64,000 nt of DNA from Methylorubrum thiocyanatum (GCA_014138645.1 JACJIB010000005.1:310001-374000); one strand, 5' to 3'. Counted from the stretch's first letter, positions 52,333 through 61,406 are shown. Program-made: numbers and translations. The notes: generated by a model from the letters alone, not told the origin.

Positions 52333-52677
52333 ATGGGCGTGATGGACAGGCGGCGCAGCCCGATCCCCTACGAGGCTGGTAAGGCGCTCCAGGAACTCGG
52401 CTCCAACCTCAAGACGGCTAGGCTCCGGAGAAACATGACCCTCGAAGAGGTAGCAGGTCGGATCGGCGTCCACCGCACGACCTTGGCGCAGGCCGAGCGC
52501 GGCGACCCGGCCGTCATGGCCGGCACCTACGTGGCAGCTCTCTGGGTCTACGGGTTGACGAAGGAGCTGGCCGACCTCGCGGCGCCGGAGCGCGACGCGG
52601 AGGGGCAGGCGCTCGAATCCGCCTCGTCCCGACACCGTGCACGTTCGTCCCTCGGTGGCATGAGCAATGACTTCTAG
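52333..52677 (+). CDS. hipB: HipB-type antitoxin / XRE regulator
   Basis: A 114-residue protein with a helix-turn-helix (RRNMTLEEVAGRIGVHRTTL then AQAERGDP) and a flexible C-terminus. It should bind the palindromes before it and neutralise HipA by complex formation. The coding region overlaps hipA by 11 bp, typical of toxin-antitoxin pairs. No strong ribosome site precedes the ATG, which may reflect leaderless or weak translation. Confidence 0.78.
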   Translation: MGVMDRRRSPIPYEAGKALQELGSNLKTARLRRNMTLEEVAGRIGVHRTTLAQAERGDPAVMAGTYVAALWVYGLTKELADLAAPERDAEGQALESASSRHRARSSLGGMSNDF

Positions 52678-53974
52678 CTGCTACGTCTACGTCACCCTGC
52701 CCGGCCGGACGAATCCCGTCGTCGCCGGCCGACTGGATGTCGCGCCGACGCGGGACGGCGGCCAGGTCGGGCGCTTCGTCTACGGCAAATCCTATCTCGC
52801 CCGACCCGAAAGGGTGGCCATCGACCCGACCCGACTTGCAGTCTTGGACGGGAGCGTCAGACAAAACGCCGGCGCGAGCCCCATCTTTCCGTCTCTGCGC
52901 GACGCGGCACCCGACCGTTGGGGCCGGCTGGTGATCGAACGGGAGTACGGGGGCGAACTCGACGAGTTGGGGTATCTCTTGAACTCCCCGGACGATCGGG
53001 CCGGCGCGCTCGGCTTCGGCCTGAGCCCCGAGCCGCCCGCACCGCTCCGGAAGTTCAACAGGACGCTGCAGCTACCCGAGCTGCTCGACGCCGCCGACGT
53101 CCTGTTGGCTGGGGGCGCGGGCGACGACCGAGCCGTCACCCGCCAGGTCGAGAAGCTGCAACTCTTGGGGACGTCGATGGGCGGGGCGCGGCCGAAGACG
53201 GTCGTCGAGGATGACGAGGGCCTTTGGCTGGCGAAGTTCAGCCGACCGGACGACGCCTGGGACAACCCGCGCGTCGAACATGCCATGCTCGAATTGGCGG
53301 CGGAGGTCGGCCTGTCGCCGGCGCGATCCAAGGTGGTCCAGGTCGGCGGCCGGCCGGTGCTGTTCGTCAAGCGCTTCGACCGCGAACGTGTCGAGGGCGG
53401 CTATCTCCGCCATCGGATGATCAGTGCGGTGACCTTTCTGGATGCGAGCGAGACCTCGTCGGACCGGTCGCGCTGGTCCTACCCACTCCTCGCCGACGAA
53501 CTTCGTCGCACCGATATCGACCAACTCGCGTCGCGCCGGGAGGTGTTCCGGCGGATGACCTTCAACGCCCTCATCTCGAACGTCGACGACCATCCTCGAA
53601 ATCATGCGCTAATCGCGGACGCACGCGGTTGGCGCCTCGCGCCGGCCTACGATCTCGTGCCGACGCCGATGGTGGCCCAGGACGGGCGAACGCTGGCCAT
53701 GCAGGTGGGCAGCCACGGCCGCGTGGGCACCCGCGACAACCTTCTGACGGAGTGCGCGCGCTTCGGACTCGATCGCGAGGAGGCTTCGCGCGTCGTCGAC
53801 GACATGCGGACGGCCGTCTCGAACCGATGGTACGCGGCCTGTCGCGGGACGGGCGTGTCGCCCGACGATTGCGAGCGCATCAGGAGCGCGTTTGTCTATC
53901 CCGGCTTCCAGTGGGTCGATGGGCCCGACGACGAGTACGACGCGTCGTCGGGAGCGAGCCTCCCGAGCCCCTGA
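52667..53974 (+). CDS. hipA: HipA-type serine/threonine kinase toxin
   Basis: A 435-residue HipA protein: an N-terminal couple domain (VYVTLPGRTNPVVAGRLD), the ATP-binding region SMGGARPKTVVEDDEGLWLA and KFSRPDD, and the catalytic loop NVDDHPRN (305-312) with the metal-binding DLVP in LAPAYDLVPTP. HipA kinases phosphorylate a translation factor such as an aminoacyl-tRNA synthetase and slow growth. All key residues are present. It overlaps hipB and stands beside the mobile island, in keeping with the horizontal nature of such modules. Confidence 0.85.
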   Translation: MTSSCYVYVTLPGRTNPVVAGRLDVAPTRDGGQVGRFVYGKSYLARPERVAIDPTRLAVLDGSVRQNAGASPIFPSLRDAAPDRWGRLVIEREYGGELDELGYLLNSPDDRAGALGFGLSPEPPAPLRKFNRTLQLPELLDAADVLLAGGAGDDRAVTRQVEKLQLLGTSMGGARPKTVVEDDEGLWLAKFSRPDDAWDNPRVEHAMLELAAEVGLSPARSKVVQVGGRPVLFVKRFDRERVEGGYLRHRMISAVTFLDASETSSDRSRWSYPLLADELRRTDIDQLASRREVFRRMTFNALISNVDDHPRNHALIADARGWRLAPAYDLVPTPMVAQDGRTLAMQVGSHGRVGTRDNLLTECARFGLDREEASRVVDDMRTAVSNRWYAACRGTGVSPDDCERIRSAFVYPGFQWVDGPDDEYDASSGASLPSP

Positions 53975-54452
53975 GCGGGACGGGGCATCGCGGGATGAGC
54001 CTCGCCGAGCGCCCCCGCGGATGCGGGGGGGCGGTGCGGACTCGGTCGAGCGCGGCAGCGGACCTGGACGAACGGCATGACCTGCATCGCCATCCGCGAA
54101 GGCCTCAACGGCAAGCCCGTCGCGTGGCGCGAACGGGTCGGGCACGGCTGCCTCTGCTGGCTTTGGCAACCTACACCTGGTTTCGCGAGCATCGGCGGCC
54201 GGTTATTTGCCCGTCCGACTGGGATGTCGGGGGATGGCGGGACGGCGTAGGCGGACCGCGCTTGGGCTTAGGGTCCCAAGCCCGTCGTGGCGCCGCTCAG
54301 GGTCGGGCGTCTCGCTGACAGGAGGATACGGCCGCGCTTCCCGGGCGAGACACCTGCCAAATTCCTGTCGACAGCGATGCCGGGCTCTCGTTCGTGGAAC
54401 GTTCCTGTAATATGCTGAAGATGCTGCGTCCCGACCCGTCCTTGCCGTGCCC
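53975..54452. other. Spacer between hipA and the two-gene operon
   Basis: About 480 bp. A short plus-strand frame from an ATG at 54077 (TCIAIREGLNGKPVAWRERV) resembles the last residues of cupin proteins and is probably a fragment. A hairpin GCTTGGG/CCCAAGC occurs near 54260-54282. No complete gene. Confidence 0.4.
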
Positions 54453-55433
54453 ATGACGTTACGCATCCGTAAACGAGCCGCAATGGACCTGGAGGCGCAG
54501 GGGGCCGTTTCGCGCGTCGAGAAGGTCGGGCCGACCCATGCCAGAGGTTTGCACCATCTCGCGGGCGTTGGCGTGAACATCCGCCAGGGCGAGCCCTGCA
54601 ACGCGATGAGGGTCGACTTCGAACTCAGTTGCGGCACGGCCGCCCTGCGCATCGCGGGACGGGATTACGCCATCTCCATGCGCGCCTGCCACGTGGCCCT
54701 GGAGCGCGAGAACTGCGAGGTGGCGACCCATTCCCGCTACGAGCACCGGCTCGGTAAGGGAAGCTTCGAGATCAGCGGGACGGAGACGCTCAGCAGCGGA
54801 AGGGAGCGGGACGCGGGCATCGGCATTGAGGCTTCGGTCGACGCGAATCCGGTCAAGCCGTCATTGATCGGACTGATTGCGGGTCGCTACAAGCGCTCCG
54901 ACAAAAGGAACGAAGAAAAGAAGGATGTCGTCAGGCGCGAGCCCGTCGTCGACCTGATCGTCACGTCCGGCCAAGACCGCTGGCAGGTCGGGGATCCGGC
55001 CCGTGGCGACGCCCGCAGGGATGACGGCCGGCTCCAGGGCACATATTTCGGGGAGGAGCGCGGCAAGGACGGTGAGGTGCGCGAGCTTTGTGTTGTCGGA
55101 AGGGTGGATGCGTCGCAGCCGGTCGTGCTCACCGCCACTGTCTCGGCATCGTTCGGTCACGTCCTCGTGCGCGGTCCAGACGGACCCGTCGCGGAGGCGG
55201 ACCGCACGAGCGCAGAGGCCACATTGCGCCAGCGGTCGTCGAAAGCGGCCAGGGAGCATGTGTCGGCGAAGGCGGACCTCAGGGCGCGGGTGGCAGGCCT
55301 CGTCATGGCGAAGGCGCTCGGCGAGGCGCAACGCGACGCTGGCTTTCCAGTCGCCGATGGCGAATTTCTGATCGCCGTCCAGTCCCTCGCCGTCCCGCCT
55401 GAGCGGGTGCGCCCCGAAGGGGACGACACATGA
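54453..55433 (+). CDS. Unrecognised protein A of a two-gene operon
   Basis: A 326-residue soluble protein I do not recognise. Seen features: a beta-rich first half (RVDFELSCGTAALRIAGRDY, then ISMRACHVALERENCEV), a basic middle (RYKRSDKRNEEKKDVVRREP) and a second beta-rich part (PVVDLIVTSGQDRWQVGDPA). There is no signal peptide or membrane helix. The start is uncertain (GTG 54447, ATG 54453 or ATG 54483). The stop overlaps gene B (ATGA), so the two are translated together. It may bind gene B's product. Confidence 0.65.
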   Translation: MTLRIRKRAAMDLEAQGAVSRVEKVGPTHARGLHHLAGVGVNIRQGEPCNAMRVDFELSCGTAALRIAGRDYAISMRACHVALERENCEVATHSRYEHRLGKGSFEISGTETLSSGRERDAGIGIEASVDANPVKPSLIGLIAGRYKRSDKRNEEKKDVVRREPVVDLIVTSGQDRWQVGDPARGDARRDDGRLQGTYFGEERGKDGEVRELCVVGRVDASQPVVLTATVSASFGHVLVRGPDGPVAEADRTSAEATLRQRSSKAAREHVSAKADLRARVAGLVMAKALGEAQRDAGFPVADGEFLIAVQSLAVPPERVRPEGDDT

Positions 55434-56902
55434 CGACGCTCGACACCGTAGGCATCCCATCCGGAGCGTTCGACCGCGTCGCCGCGGTGTGGGACGCCAC
55501 CGAGGTGACGCTTTGGGCGCTGGTGGCGGCCGGAGGGCTCGATCCTGCATCGGATTTCCGGCACCGCGACCTGCGGGGTTGGCCCCTGGGGGGCGAGGAT
55601 GTCCGCGGGTTCGATTTCACCGGGTCGGATCTCAGGTCGACAGGTTTCGAGGCCGCGGTGGTCGATGCGACGACCATCCTGGATGGTGCGACGCTCGACC
55701 CAGCGGTTGGCCGTAAGCCCGCGCGGGCTGCGCCTGCTCCCGCGGCGCGGGGCCGCGCGCCCCGGGCGGTCCCGCCCGAGGGCGGCTACACAAAGGTTCG
55801 CGTCCCGGACCTTTCCGACGCAGAATTGGTCGACCGGACGTTCGTCATCGCAGATCCGCTCGCGTTGGAGAACCTTACGCAGGGGGCACCACCGGCAGAC
55901 CAGTGGCTGACCTACGAGGGCCGGTACGAGGTAGGAGCAATGGTCGCGTGTGCCTTCGCGCATCGGCATAAGCGCGGCTACATTTTCCGGGACGAGGCGG
56001 ACCGACGCTACCTGATCGGCCACGAGTGCGGCGCCAAGCATTTCGGCCTGGGGAACTGGCAGTCCTTCACCGCCGGCCGGGAGCGGCTTGAGGAGCGCGG
56101 ATCCTATCTTCGGGTGATCCGCGATCTCGCAGACACGTTGCGCGCCCATCGCGATTGGATCGCGGGGCTGCCGAAGAACCCGGCGGTCCGGGCGTTCGAC
56201 GCGTTGAGGGTCGACTTGCGGACGCTTTTCCCTGGGCTCGTTTCGGCGATTAAGTCAGTCATCTCCCGCCACGACGGCGTCCTGACCGTGACTGTCGAGG
56301 CACGCGATTACGCTGCCGAGGAAAGGCGCCGGGAGCGCGAGCAGGAAGCGCGCGCATGGTACACCGGCCTCGGCGAGCGTGAGCGTGCTCAGTTCCATGC
56401 GAAAGGCGGCCGCGCCCCGACGGTCGACAAAAGCCCGCTGAGGAAGCGCGAGGCCCGCGCGCTCGGCACTCTTAGGGGCAGCGTGCTTTTCTCGAATTCC
56501 CCGGCGCTCGGCCAAGCCATGAGGGAAGTGCTTCCGCTCGTGGACGCGTTCCTGGCCATGCCGCGGACGCCGACGACGCGACGAGACCTGCTCGGGGTGA
56601 CGCGCAACGCACGGGAACTCGTGACGCGCGTTCTACGGGTGCGAGATTCCTTGCTCGATGCGGTTGAGTTCTTCGACCGGGATAACCTAGAGCGCGTCGC
56701 CCGATGGGCCGATGCGCTGCGTATCGACGGACTACACTATGTGGCCAACGCGGGCCGCGTGGATGCCGAGCTGATCGAGGGGGGGCAGCGCCGATCCCTC
56801 GTGTACCCCCCGGAACTACAGCCGATGGCCGACGAGCCCTTTGACCGCGTCGGAAGCGCTGTCAACACGGTGTCCAAGCGCGTGGAGGGTTCGCGCCGGT
56901 AG
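55430..56902 (+). CDS. Unrecognised protein B with short pentapeptide-like segment
   Basis: A 490-residue protein. Residues about 44-84 show a pentapeptide-repeat-like run (DFRHRDLRGWPLGGEDVRGF then DFTGSDLRSTGFEAAVVDAT). A proline/alanine linker follows, then a domain with AHRHKRGYIFRDEADRRYLI and GHECGAKHFG, a C/H cluster that could bind metal, then a helical, arginine-rich C-terminal half (YAAEERRREREQEARAWYTG). No family known to me. It overlaps gene A by 4 bp and ends the hipBA-side island before the molybdenum genes. Confidence 0.65.
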   Translation: MTTLDTVGIPSGAFDRVAAVWDATEVTLWALVAAGGLDPASDFRHRDLRGWPLGGEDVRGFDFTGSDLRSTGFEAAVVDATTILDGATLDPAVGRKPARAAPAPAARGRAPRAVPPEGGYTKVRVPDLSDAELVDRTFVIADPLALENLTQGAPPADQWLTYEGRYEVGAMVACAFAHRHKRGYIFRDEADRRYLIGHECGAKHFGLGNWQSFTAGRERLEERGSYLRVIRDLADTLRAHRDWIAGLPKNPAVRAFDALRVDLRTLFPGLVSAIKSVISRHDGVLTVTVEARDYAAEERRREREQEARAWYTGLGERERAQFHAKGGRAPTVDKSPLRKREARALGTLRGSVLFSNSPALGQAMREVLPLVDAFLAMPRTPTTRRDLLGVTRNARELVTRVLRVRDSLLDAVEFFDRDNLERVARWADALRIDGLHYVANAGRVDAELIEGGQRRSLVYPPELQPMADEPFDRVGSAVNTVSKRVEGSRR

Positions 56903-57182
56903 CGCTGGTCGCCACCGATCAGTCCTGCAGGTAGCGGGTCGCAGTATCCTCACCGACCTCCTTCCCGGTCAGCGTGGCGATCCTCACTCTGACAGCCGTT
57001 TCTGATCCTCGTGGTCTAGCGCCATCAAGTGGATTTAGCCGGGCAACTAAGGCGCCTTAGCTGAAGTTGGATCTTGCCCTCTTCATGCCGATAGCACTGC
57101 CCCAGGCTGGTGATAACGACATTGGACTCGGGACACGCTCACCCCCGAGTGTACCTGGTCCCAAGTGAATTAAAAGAACTGA
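56903..57182. other. Spacer before the molybdenum genes
   Basis: No gene. It contains the perfect 14-bp palindrome CTAAGGCGCCTTAG at 57047-57060 and a short minus-strand coding-like piece (RIATLTGKEVGEDTATRYLQ) at about 56925-56990 that I cannot place. Confidence 0.4.
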
Positions 57183-57206
57183 GAGCGCCGCTGTGACACG
57201 GCGCTC
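57183..57206 (-). terminator. Terminator of the mop gene
   Basis: On the minus strand GAGCGCCG-TGTCACAG-CGGCGCTC (8-bp perfect stem) is followed by TCAGTTCTTTTAATTC, moderately T-rich. It begins 10 bp after the mop stop. Confidence 0.7.
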
Positions 57207-57215
57207 GTCCACGTT

Positions 57216-57425
57216 TCAGTCGACTGCCACCATCACGTCAGACGCCTTGATCACGGCGTAGGCCTCGCCCCCGACCGCGAGCTTGAGGGTGTCGACCGCT
57301 TCATTGGTGATCGACGCCGTAACGACCTGTCCGGGGGAGACCTCAATCTTCACAACAGCAGTGGTCGCGCCTTTCTCAACGTGAACGATCTTGCCCTTGA
57401 AGGCGTTGCGCGCACTGATCTGCAT
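57216..57425 (-). CDS. mop: Molbindin (Mop, TOBE-domain molybdate-binding protein)
   Basis: A 69-residue single TOBE/Mop domain: MQISARNAFKGKIVHVEKGA, then VKIEVSPGQVVTASITNEAV and YAVIKASDVMVAVD. Molbindins store or buffer molybdate in the cytoplasm as oligomers. Two ATGs are in frame; AAAGGA directly abuts the first, so the second (57425), 6 nt further on, is the better start. It lies about 160 bp downstream of modC on the same strand. Confidence 0.9.
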   Translation of the reverse strand: MQISARNAFKGKIVHVEKGATTAVVKIEVSPGQVVTASITNEAVDTLKLAVGGEAYAVIKASDVMVAVD

Positions 57426-57584
57426 GGACATTCCTTTATAAGCGTTGCGTCCTGGCTTTACAGCCGGGAGTTCTGGACGGAGCAGACCTACACGAGTGCG
57501 CCTTTTCTGTCTGCAAAATGCGAAGCGGTCGAGCCGGGTAGGCCGCGGACGAACCGCTGACCGCTAGTCTCCAAACCAGGAGGG

Positions 57585-58661
57585 TCAGTCAAGCAAGGCG
57601 ACGCTTTTTACGGCAGCGTAAACGGATGTGCCCGGATGCAAGTCCATCTCGGCGAGTGATCGACGGGTCAGCCGAACGACGAGGCTCGCACCGCCGCATA
57701 CAAGGCGCACCTCCATTGTCGGATCGCCGGCTACCTCTGCGCCCATTTCGGCCACGTGGCCTGCCAGCACATTGAGCGCACTCGTCCCTTTGGGCGGATA
57801 CAGGCTGAGCGTCACGTCGCGGGCCGAGACCAGGATACGCAGGGATGCACCCACCGGGCGCTCGAGCAAAGGCACGTACAGCGGCCCGGCCTCCGTCACG
57901 ACCTGTGTCAGCGCGAAGCCGGGATCGTGCGCCTCGACTCTTGCCGTGAGTATGGCACCGGCCTCGCGGGCGCTGCGCAGCGCCGCAACGTCGAGGCGCG
58001 CGCTCACCTCGTCGACCGGTCCCGCGGCGGCGACGTGGCCGTCCTCCATCACCACGATGCGATCGGCGAGCCGACCAACCTCGGACAACGCGTGTGACAC
58101 GTAGAGAATCGGTATCCCGAGATCCCGCAGCCGCTCCAGGAACGGGAGGATCTCCGCCTTGCGTGCCACGTCGAGGGCGGCAAGCGGCTCATCCATCAGA
58201 AGCAGTCGGGGCCGCGCCAGCAGTGCACGACCAATCGCCACCCGCTGGCGCTCGCCACCGGAAAGGCCGGCCGCGTGCCGGGCGAGCAAGGGCACAATGC
58301 CAAGCAGGTCGACTACATCGTCGAAGCTGATCCCATCGGTCCCACGCGCCAGGCGGCGCCCGAACAGGAGGTTCGCACGCACGTCGAGATGCGGGAACAG
58401 CCGGCTCTCCTGGAAGACGTAGCCGATGCGGCGGCGATGCGGCGGCACGAAGCGGCGCGCCTCGGTGTCTACCAGCATCTCGCCGTCGAGGACGACCCGC
58501 CCGCGCTCCGGCCGCAGCAGGCCGCCGACGACGTTGATGAGCGTGGTCTTGCCCGAGCCCGAGCGCCCGAACAGGGCCGTGACGCCCCCCTCAGCCTCGA
58601 AGGCAGCCTCCAACCGAAACGCCCCCTGCCGATGCTCAACCGCGACCGAAAGGCCCCTCAT
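57585..58661 (-). CDS. modC: Molybdate ABC transporter ATP-binding protein
   Basis: A 358-residue ABC ATPase: Walker A GRSGSGKTT (about 33-41), signature LSGGERQRVAIGRALLARP, Walker B LLLMDEPLAALD, and a C-terminal TOBE/Mop domain (SVYAAVKSVALLD) that senses molybdate. It powers the ModAB uptake system. It starts 27 bp after modB on the same strand. Length and motifs are standard. Confidence 0.93.
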   Translation of the reverse strand: MRGLSVAVEHRQGAFRLEAAFEAEGGVTALFGRSGSGKTTLINVVGGLLRPERGRVVLDGEMLVDTEARRFVPPHRRRIGYVFQESRLFPHLDVRANLLFGRRLARGTDGISFDDVVDLLGIVPLLARHAAGLSGGERQRVAIGRALLARPRLLLMDEPLAALDVARKAEILPFLERLRDLGIPILYVSHALSEVGRLADRIVVMEDGHVAAAGPVDEVSARLDVAALRSAREAGAILTARVEAHDPGFALTQVVTEAGPLYVPLLERPVGASLRILVSARDVTLSLYPPKGTSALNVLAGHVAEMGAEVAGDPTMEVRLVCGGASLVVRLTRRSLAEMDLHPGTSVYAAVKSVALLD

Positions 58662-58688
58662 GGGTGAATTGCGCTCATGGTCGGGCCG

Positions 58689-59381
58689 TCATGCCGCGAG
58701 CCGTCGGGCGACGCCGCGGGCGAGCAACTCGGACATCAGCAGAGCTGCCATGGAGACGATGATCGAGATCAAGGTCAACCGCATCGCTCCAGCTTCACCA
58801 CCGGGGATCTGGGTCAGGGTGTAGATCGCCGACGGCAAGGTTTGGGTTTCGCCGGGGATGTTGGAGACGAAGGTGATGGTCGCGCCGAACTCGCCCATCG
58901 CCTTGGCGAAGGCGAGCACCATGCCAGCGATGACCCCAGGGAGAATCAGCGGCAGCGTGACGCGCACGAAGACCTGAAGCGGATTGGCGCCGAGCGTCGC
59001 CGCTGCTTGTTCCAGTCGCCGGTCGACCGCCTCGATGGAGAGGCGGAGCGCCCGCACCAACAGCGGAAAGCCCATCACGGCGCAAGCGAGCGCCGCCCCC
59101 GTCCAGCGAAACGAGAACACGATGCCGATTTCAGCGAGCCATGCGCCAAACAGGCCACGTCGGCCGAAACCGAGCAGCAGTAAATAGCCTGTCACAACGG
59201 GGGGCAGGACGAGCGGCAGGTGCACGACCATGTCGAGCATGGACTTGCCCCAGAACCTCCTCCTGGCGAGCAGGTAGGCGATCCCGATACCCGGCGGCAG
59301 GCTCGCCAGCGTGCCGGTGGCCGCGACGAGCAGGCTGAGACGCAGCGCAGCCCACTCGTCAGGCGTGAGCCAGTCCGTCAC
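58689..59381 (-). CDS. modB: Molybdate ABC transporter permease
   Basis: A 230-residue permease with five membrane helices and the ModB EAA loop (EAVDRRLEQAAATLGANPLQ). PLVLPPVVTGYLLLLGFGRR and FVSNIPGETQTLPSAIYTLT are family blocks. The start is a GTG overlapping the modA stop (GTGA). It forms the membrane channel with ModC. Confidence 0.92.
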   Translation of the reverse strand: MTDWLTPDEWAALRLSLLVAATGTLASLPPGIGIAYLLARRRFWGKSMLDMVVHLPLVLPPVVTGYLLLLGFGRRGLFGAWLAEIGIVFSFRWTGAALACAVMGFPLLVRALRLSIEAVDRRLEQAAATLGANPLQVFVRVTLPLILPGVIAGMVLAFAKAMGEFGATITFVSNIPGETQTLPSAIYTLTQIPGGEAGAMRLTLISIIVSMAALLMSELLARGVARRLAA

Positions 59382-60175
59382 TGCGCGGCTGTGGCCGAGC
59401 GGTTCAGCACGGTGAAGCCCTGCTTCTCGAAGGCAGCCTTGGCGGTGGGGCCGCGCAGATAGGCCAGGAGGGCGGACGCGTCCGGGTTGCGCGAATCCTT
59501 GGTGATCGCGACCGGGTAGACGATCGCCGGGTGGCTTTCGGCGGGGAAGGTAGCGACGATCTTCACATTCGCATCGGCTGCCGCGTCGGTGGCGTAGACG
59601 ATGCCGAGCGGCGCCTCGCCGCGCGAGACGAGAAGCAGGGCGGCGCGCACGCTCTCGGCCTGCGCGATCCGGTCCTTCACACCCGCCCAGCCACCGAGCT
59701 TCTCCAGCGCCGACTTGCCGTATTTGCCGGCGGGCACCGCCTCGACATTGCCCATGGCAAGCTTGCCGGTGCCCAGCGCCGCCGTGAGATCGAGGCCCGG
59801 CCCCATTTTCACTTCCGCCTTGGAGTCCTTTGGAGCGATCAGCACGATGCTGTTGGCCAGAAGGCTCACCCGCGTGTCGGGCTGGATGAGATCCTTCTTG
59901 GCGAGATAGTCCATCCAGTCGAGATCGGCCGAGAAGAACAGGTCGGCGGGGGCGCCCTGTTCGATCTGCTTGGCCAGCGTGTTCGAGGCCGCATACGAAA
60001 CCTTCGGGGCCGGCTTGCCTTCCTTGGCGTAGCTTCCGGCGATGTCGTCGAGGGCGTTCTTCAGGCTCGCGGCGGCGAAGACGGTCGGCGCCTCCGCGGC
60101 CGTCGCGGGGAACGCTCCCGCAAGGGTGACGGCGACGAGGCCGGCCAGGAAACGCGTGCGGGTGAGTAGGGCCAT
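59378..60175 (-). CDS. modA: Molybdate-binding periplasmic protein
   Basis: A 265-residue exported binding protein: signal peptide (FLAGLVAVTLAGAFPATAAE), the oxyanion-binding loop TVFAAASLKNALDDIAGSY at the mature N-terminus and GAPADLFFSADLDWMDYLAK. It captures molybdate and hands it to ModB. It begins 36 bp after the alcohol dehydrogenase stop, so the four genes adh-modA-modB-modC are probably one transcript. Confidence 0.92.
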   Translation of the reverse strand: MALLTRTRFLAGLVAVTLAGAFPATAAEAPTVFAAASLKNALDDIAGSYAKEGKPAPKVSYAASNTLAKQIEQGAPADLFFSADLDWMDYLAKKDLIQPDTRVSLLANSIVLIAPKDSKAEVKMGPGLDLTAALGTGKLAMGNVEAVPAGKYGKSALEKLGGWAGVKDRIAQAESVRAALLLVSRGEAPLGIVYATDAAADANVKIVATFPAESHPAIVYPVAITKDSRNPDASALLAYLRGPTAKAAFEKQGFTVLNRSATAAQ

Positions 60176-60211
60176 ACGGGAGAGATCCTGTGTCGAACGC
60201 GGGGGAAGGGA

Positions 60212-61267
60212 TCAGGCGGCCTTGGGCAGGCTCGCCATGTCGATGACGAAGCGGTACTTCACGTCGCTCTTCAGCATGCGGCTGTAGGCGGTCTCGATCT
60301 GATCGATCGGGATCATCTCGATGTCGGCGGTGATGCCGTGCTTGCCGCAGAAATCGAGCATCTCCTGCGTCTCGGCGATGCCGCCGATGAGCGAGCCGGC
60401 GAAGTTGCGACGGCGCCAGATCACGCTGAAGACGTTCACGTCGAGAGGCTTTTCCGGCGCGCCGACCTGCACCAGCGTGCAGTCACGCTTGAGCAGGCCG
60501 AGATAGGCGTTGATGTCGTGCTGGGCCGCGACCGTATCGACGATCAGGTCGAAGCTCTCGGCGTGCCGGCCCATCTGCTCGGCGTCCTTCGAGATCACCA
60601 CTTCGTCGGCCCCGAGCCGGCGCGCATCCGCCTCCTTGCCGGGGGAGGTCGTGAACAGCACCACATGCGCGCCTAGGGCGTGGGCGAGCTTCACGCCCAT
60701 ATGGCCGAGGCCGCCCAGCCCGACGATGCCGACCTTCTTGCCGGGGCCCGCACCCCAGCGGCGTAGGGGCGACCACGTGGTGACGCCCGCACACAGGAGT
60801 GGTGCGACGCCCGCCAGATCGAGCCCTTCCGGCACGTGCAGCACGAAGTGCCGGTCAACGACGATGTGGCTTGAATAGCCGCCGAATGTGTTGGCGCCGG
60901 TGCCTTGCTCCGGACCGTTATAGGTCCCGGTGAAGCCCGGCTCGCAATACTGCTCAAGACCTTCGCGGCAGGCGGTGCAGGTGCGGCAGGAATCGACCAT
61001 GCAGCCCACCGCGGCGAGGTCGCCGGGCTTGAAGTCCCTGACCTCCGCACCGACGCGTGTGACGCGGCCGACGATCTCGTGGCCCGGCACGCACGGGTAG
61101 AGCGTGTTACGCCATTCGTTGCGGGCCTGATGCAGATCGGAGTGGCAGACGCCGCAATAGACGATCTCGATCTCGACGTCGTCGGCGCGCGGATCGCGAC
61201 GCTCGAAGGCAAAGGGTTCCAGCCTCGTATCGGCGCTGGTGGCCGCATAGCCCGTGCAGGTGAACAT
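60212..61267 (-). CDS. Zinc-dependent NAD(P) alcohol dehydrogenase (YahK/CAD type)
   Basis: A 351-residue medium-chain dehydrogenase: catalytic zinc ligands in VYCGVCHSDLHQARNEW and PGHEIVGRV, structural zinc cysteines in CMVDSCRTCTACREGLEQYC, and nucleotide loop GLGGLGHMGVKLA. It reduces aldehydes to alcohols or the reverse, probably with NADPH. The ATG at 61267 begins the usual GYAATS opening; an upstream in-frame start is unconserved. It leads into modABC, an unusual pairing, and is divergent from moeA over a region with a ModE-like box. Confidence 0.87.
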   Translation of the reverse strand: MFTCTGYAATSADTRLEPFAFERRDPRADDVEIEIVYCGVCHSDLHQARNEWRNTLYPCVPGHEIVGRVTRVGAEVRDFKPGDLAAVGCMVDSCRTCTACREGLEQYCEPGFTGTYNGPEQGTGANTFGGYSSHIVVDRHFVLHVPEGLDLAGVAPLLCAGVTTWSPLRRWGAGPGKKVGIVGLGGLGHMGVKLAHALGAHVVLFTTSPGKEADARRLGADEVVISKDAEQMGRHAESFDLIVDTVAAQHDINAYLGLLKRDCTLVQVGAPEKPLDVNVFSVIWRRRNFAGSLIGGIAETQEMLDFCGKHGITADIEMIPIDQIETAYSRMLKSDVKYRFVIDMASLPKAA

Positions 61268-61329
61268 GCGCGTGTCTTTCGCGATGACGGCGCCCGGGCG
61301 AGCCGGGCCGGCGTCCAACCCCCGGGTGC

Positions 61330-61351
61330 GCTATATACAGCGAGGCATAGC
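61330..61351. promoter_or_regulatory. Candidate ModE box between adh-modABC and moeA
   Basis: GCTAT (61330-61334) and ATAGC (61347-61351) are inverted arms with 12 nt between. The same arms with the same spacing occur at 63150-63171. The position, in the 139-bp gap between divergent starts at 61267 and 61407, would let a ModE-type repressor act on both directions. Confidence 0.6.
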
Positions 61352-61406
61352 TTCGACCAGGGCCGATCGGCTATTCCCGGCAGACCGGATGCGCCGAGGA
61401 GCCCAC

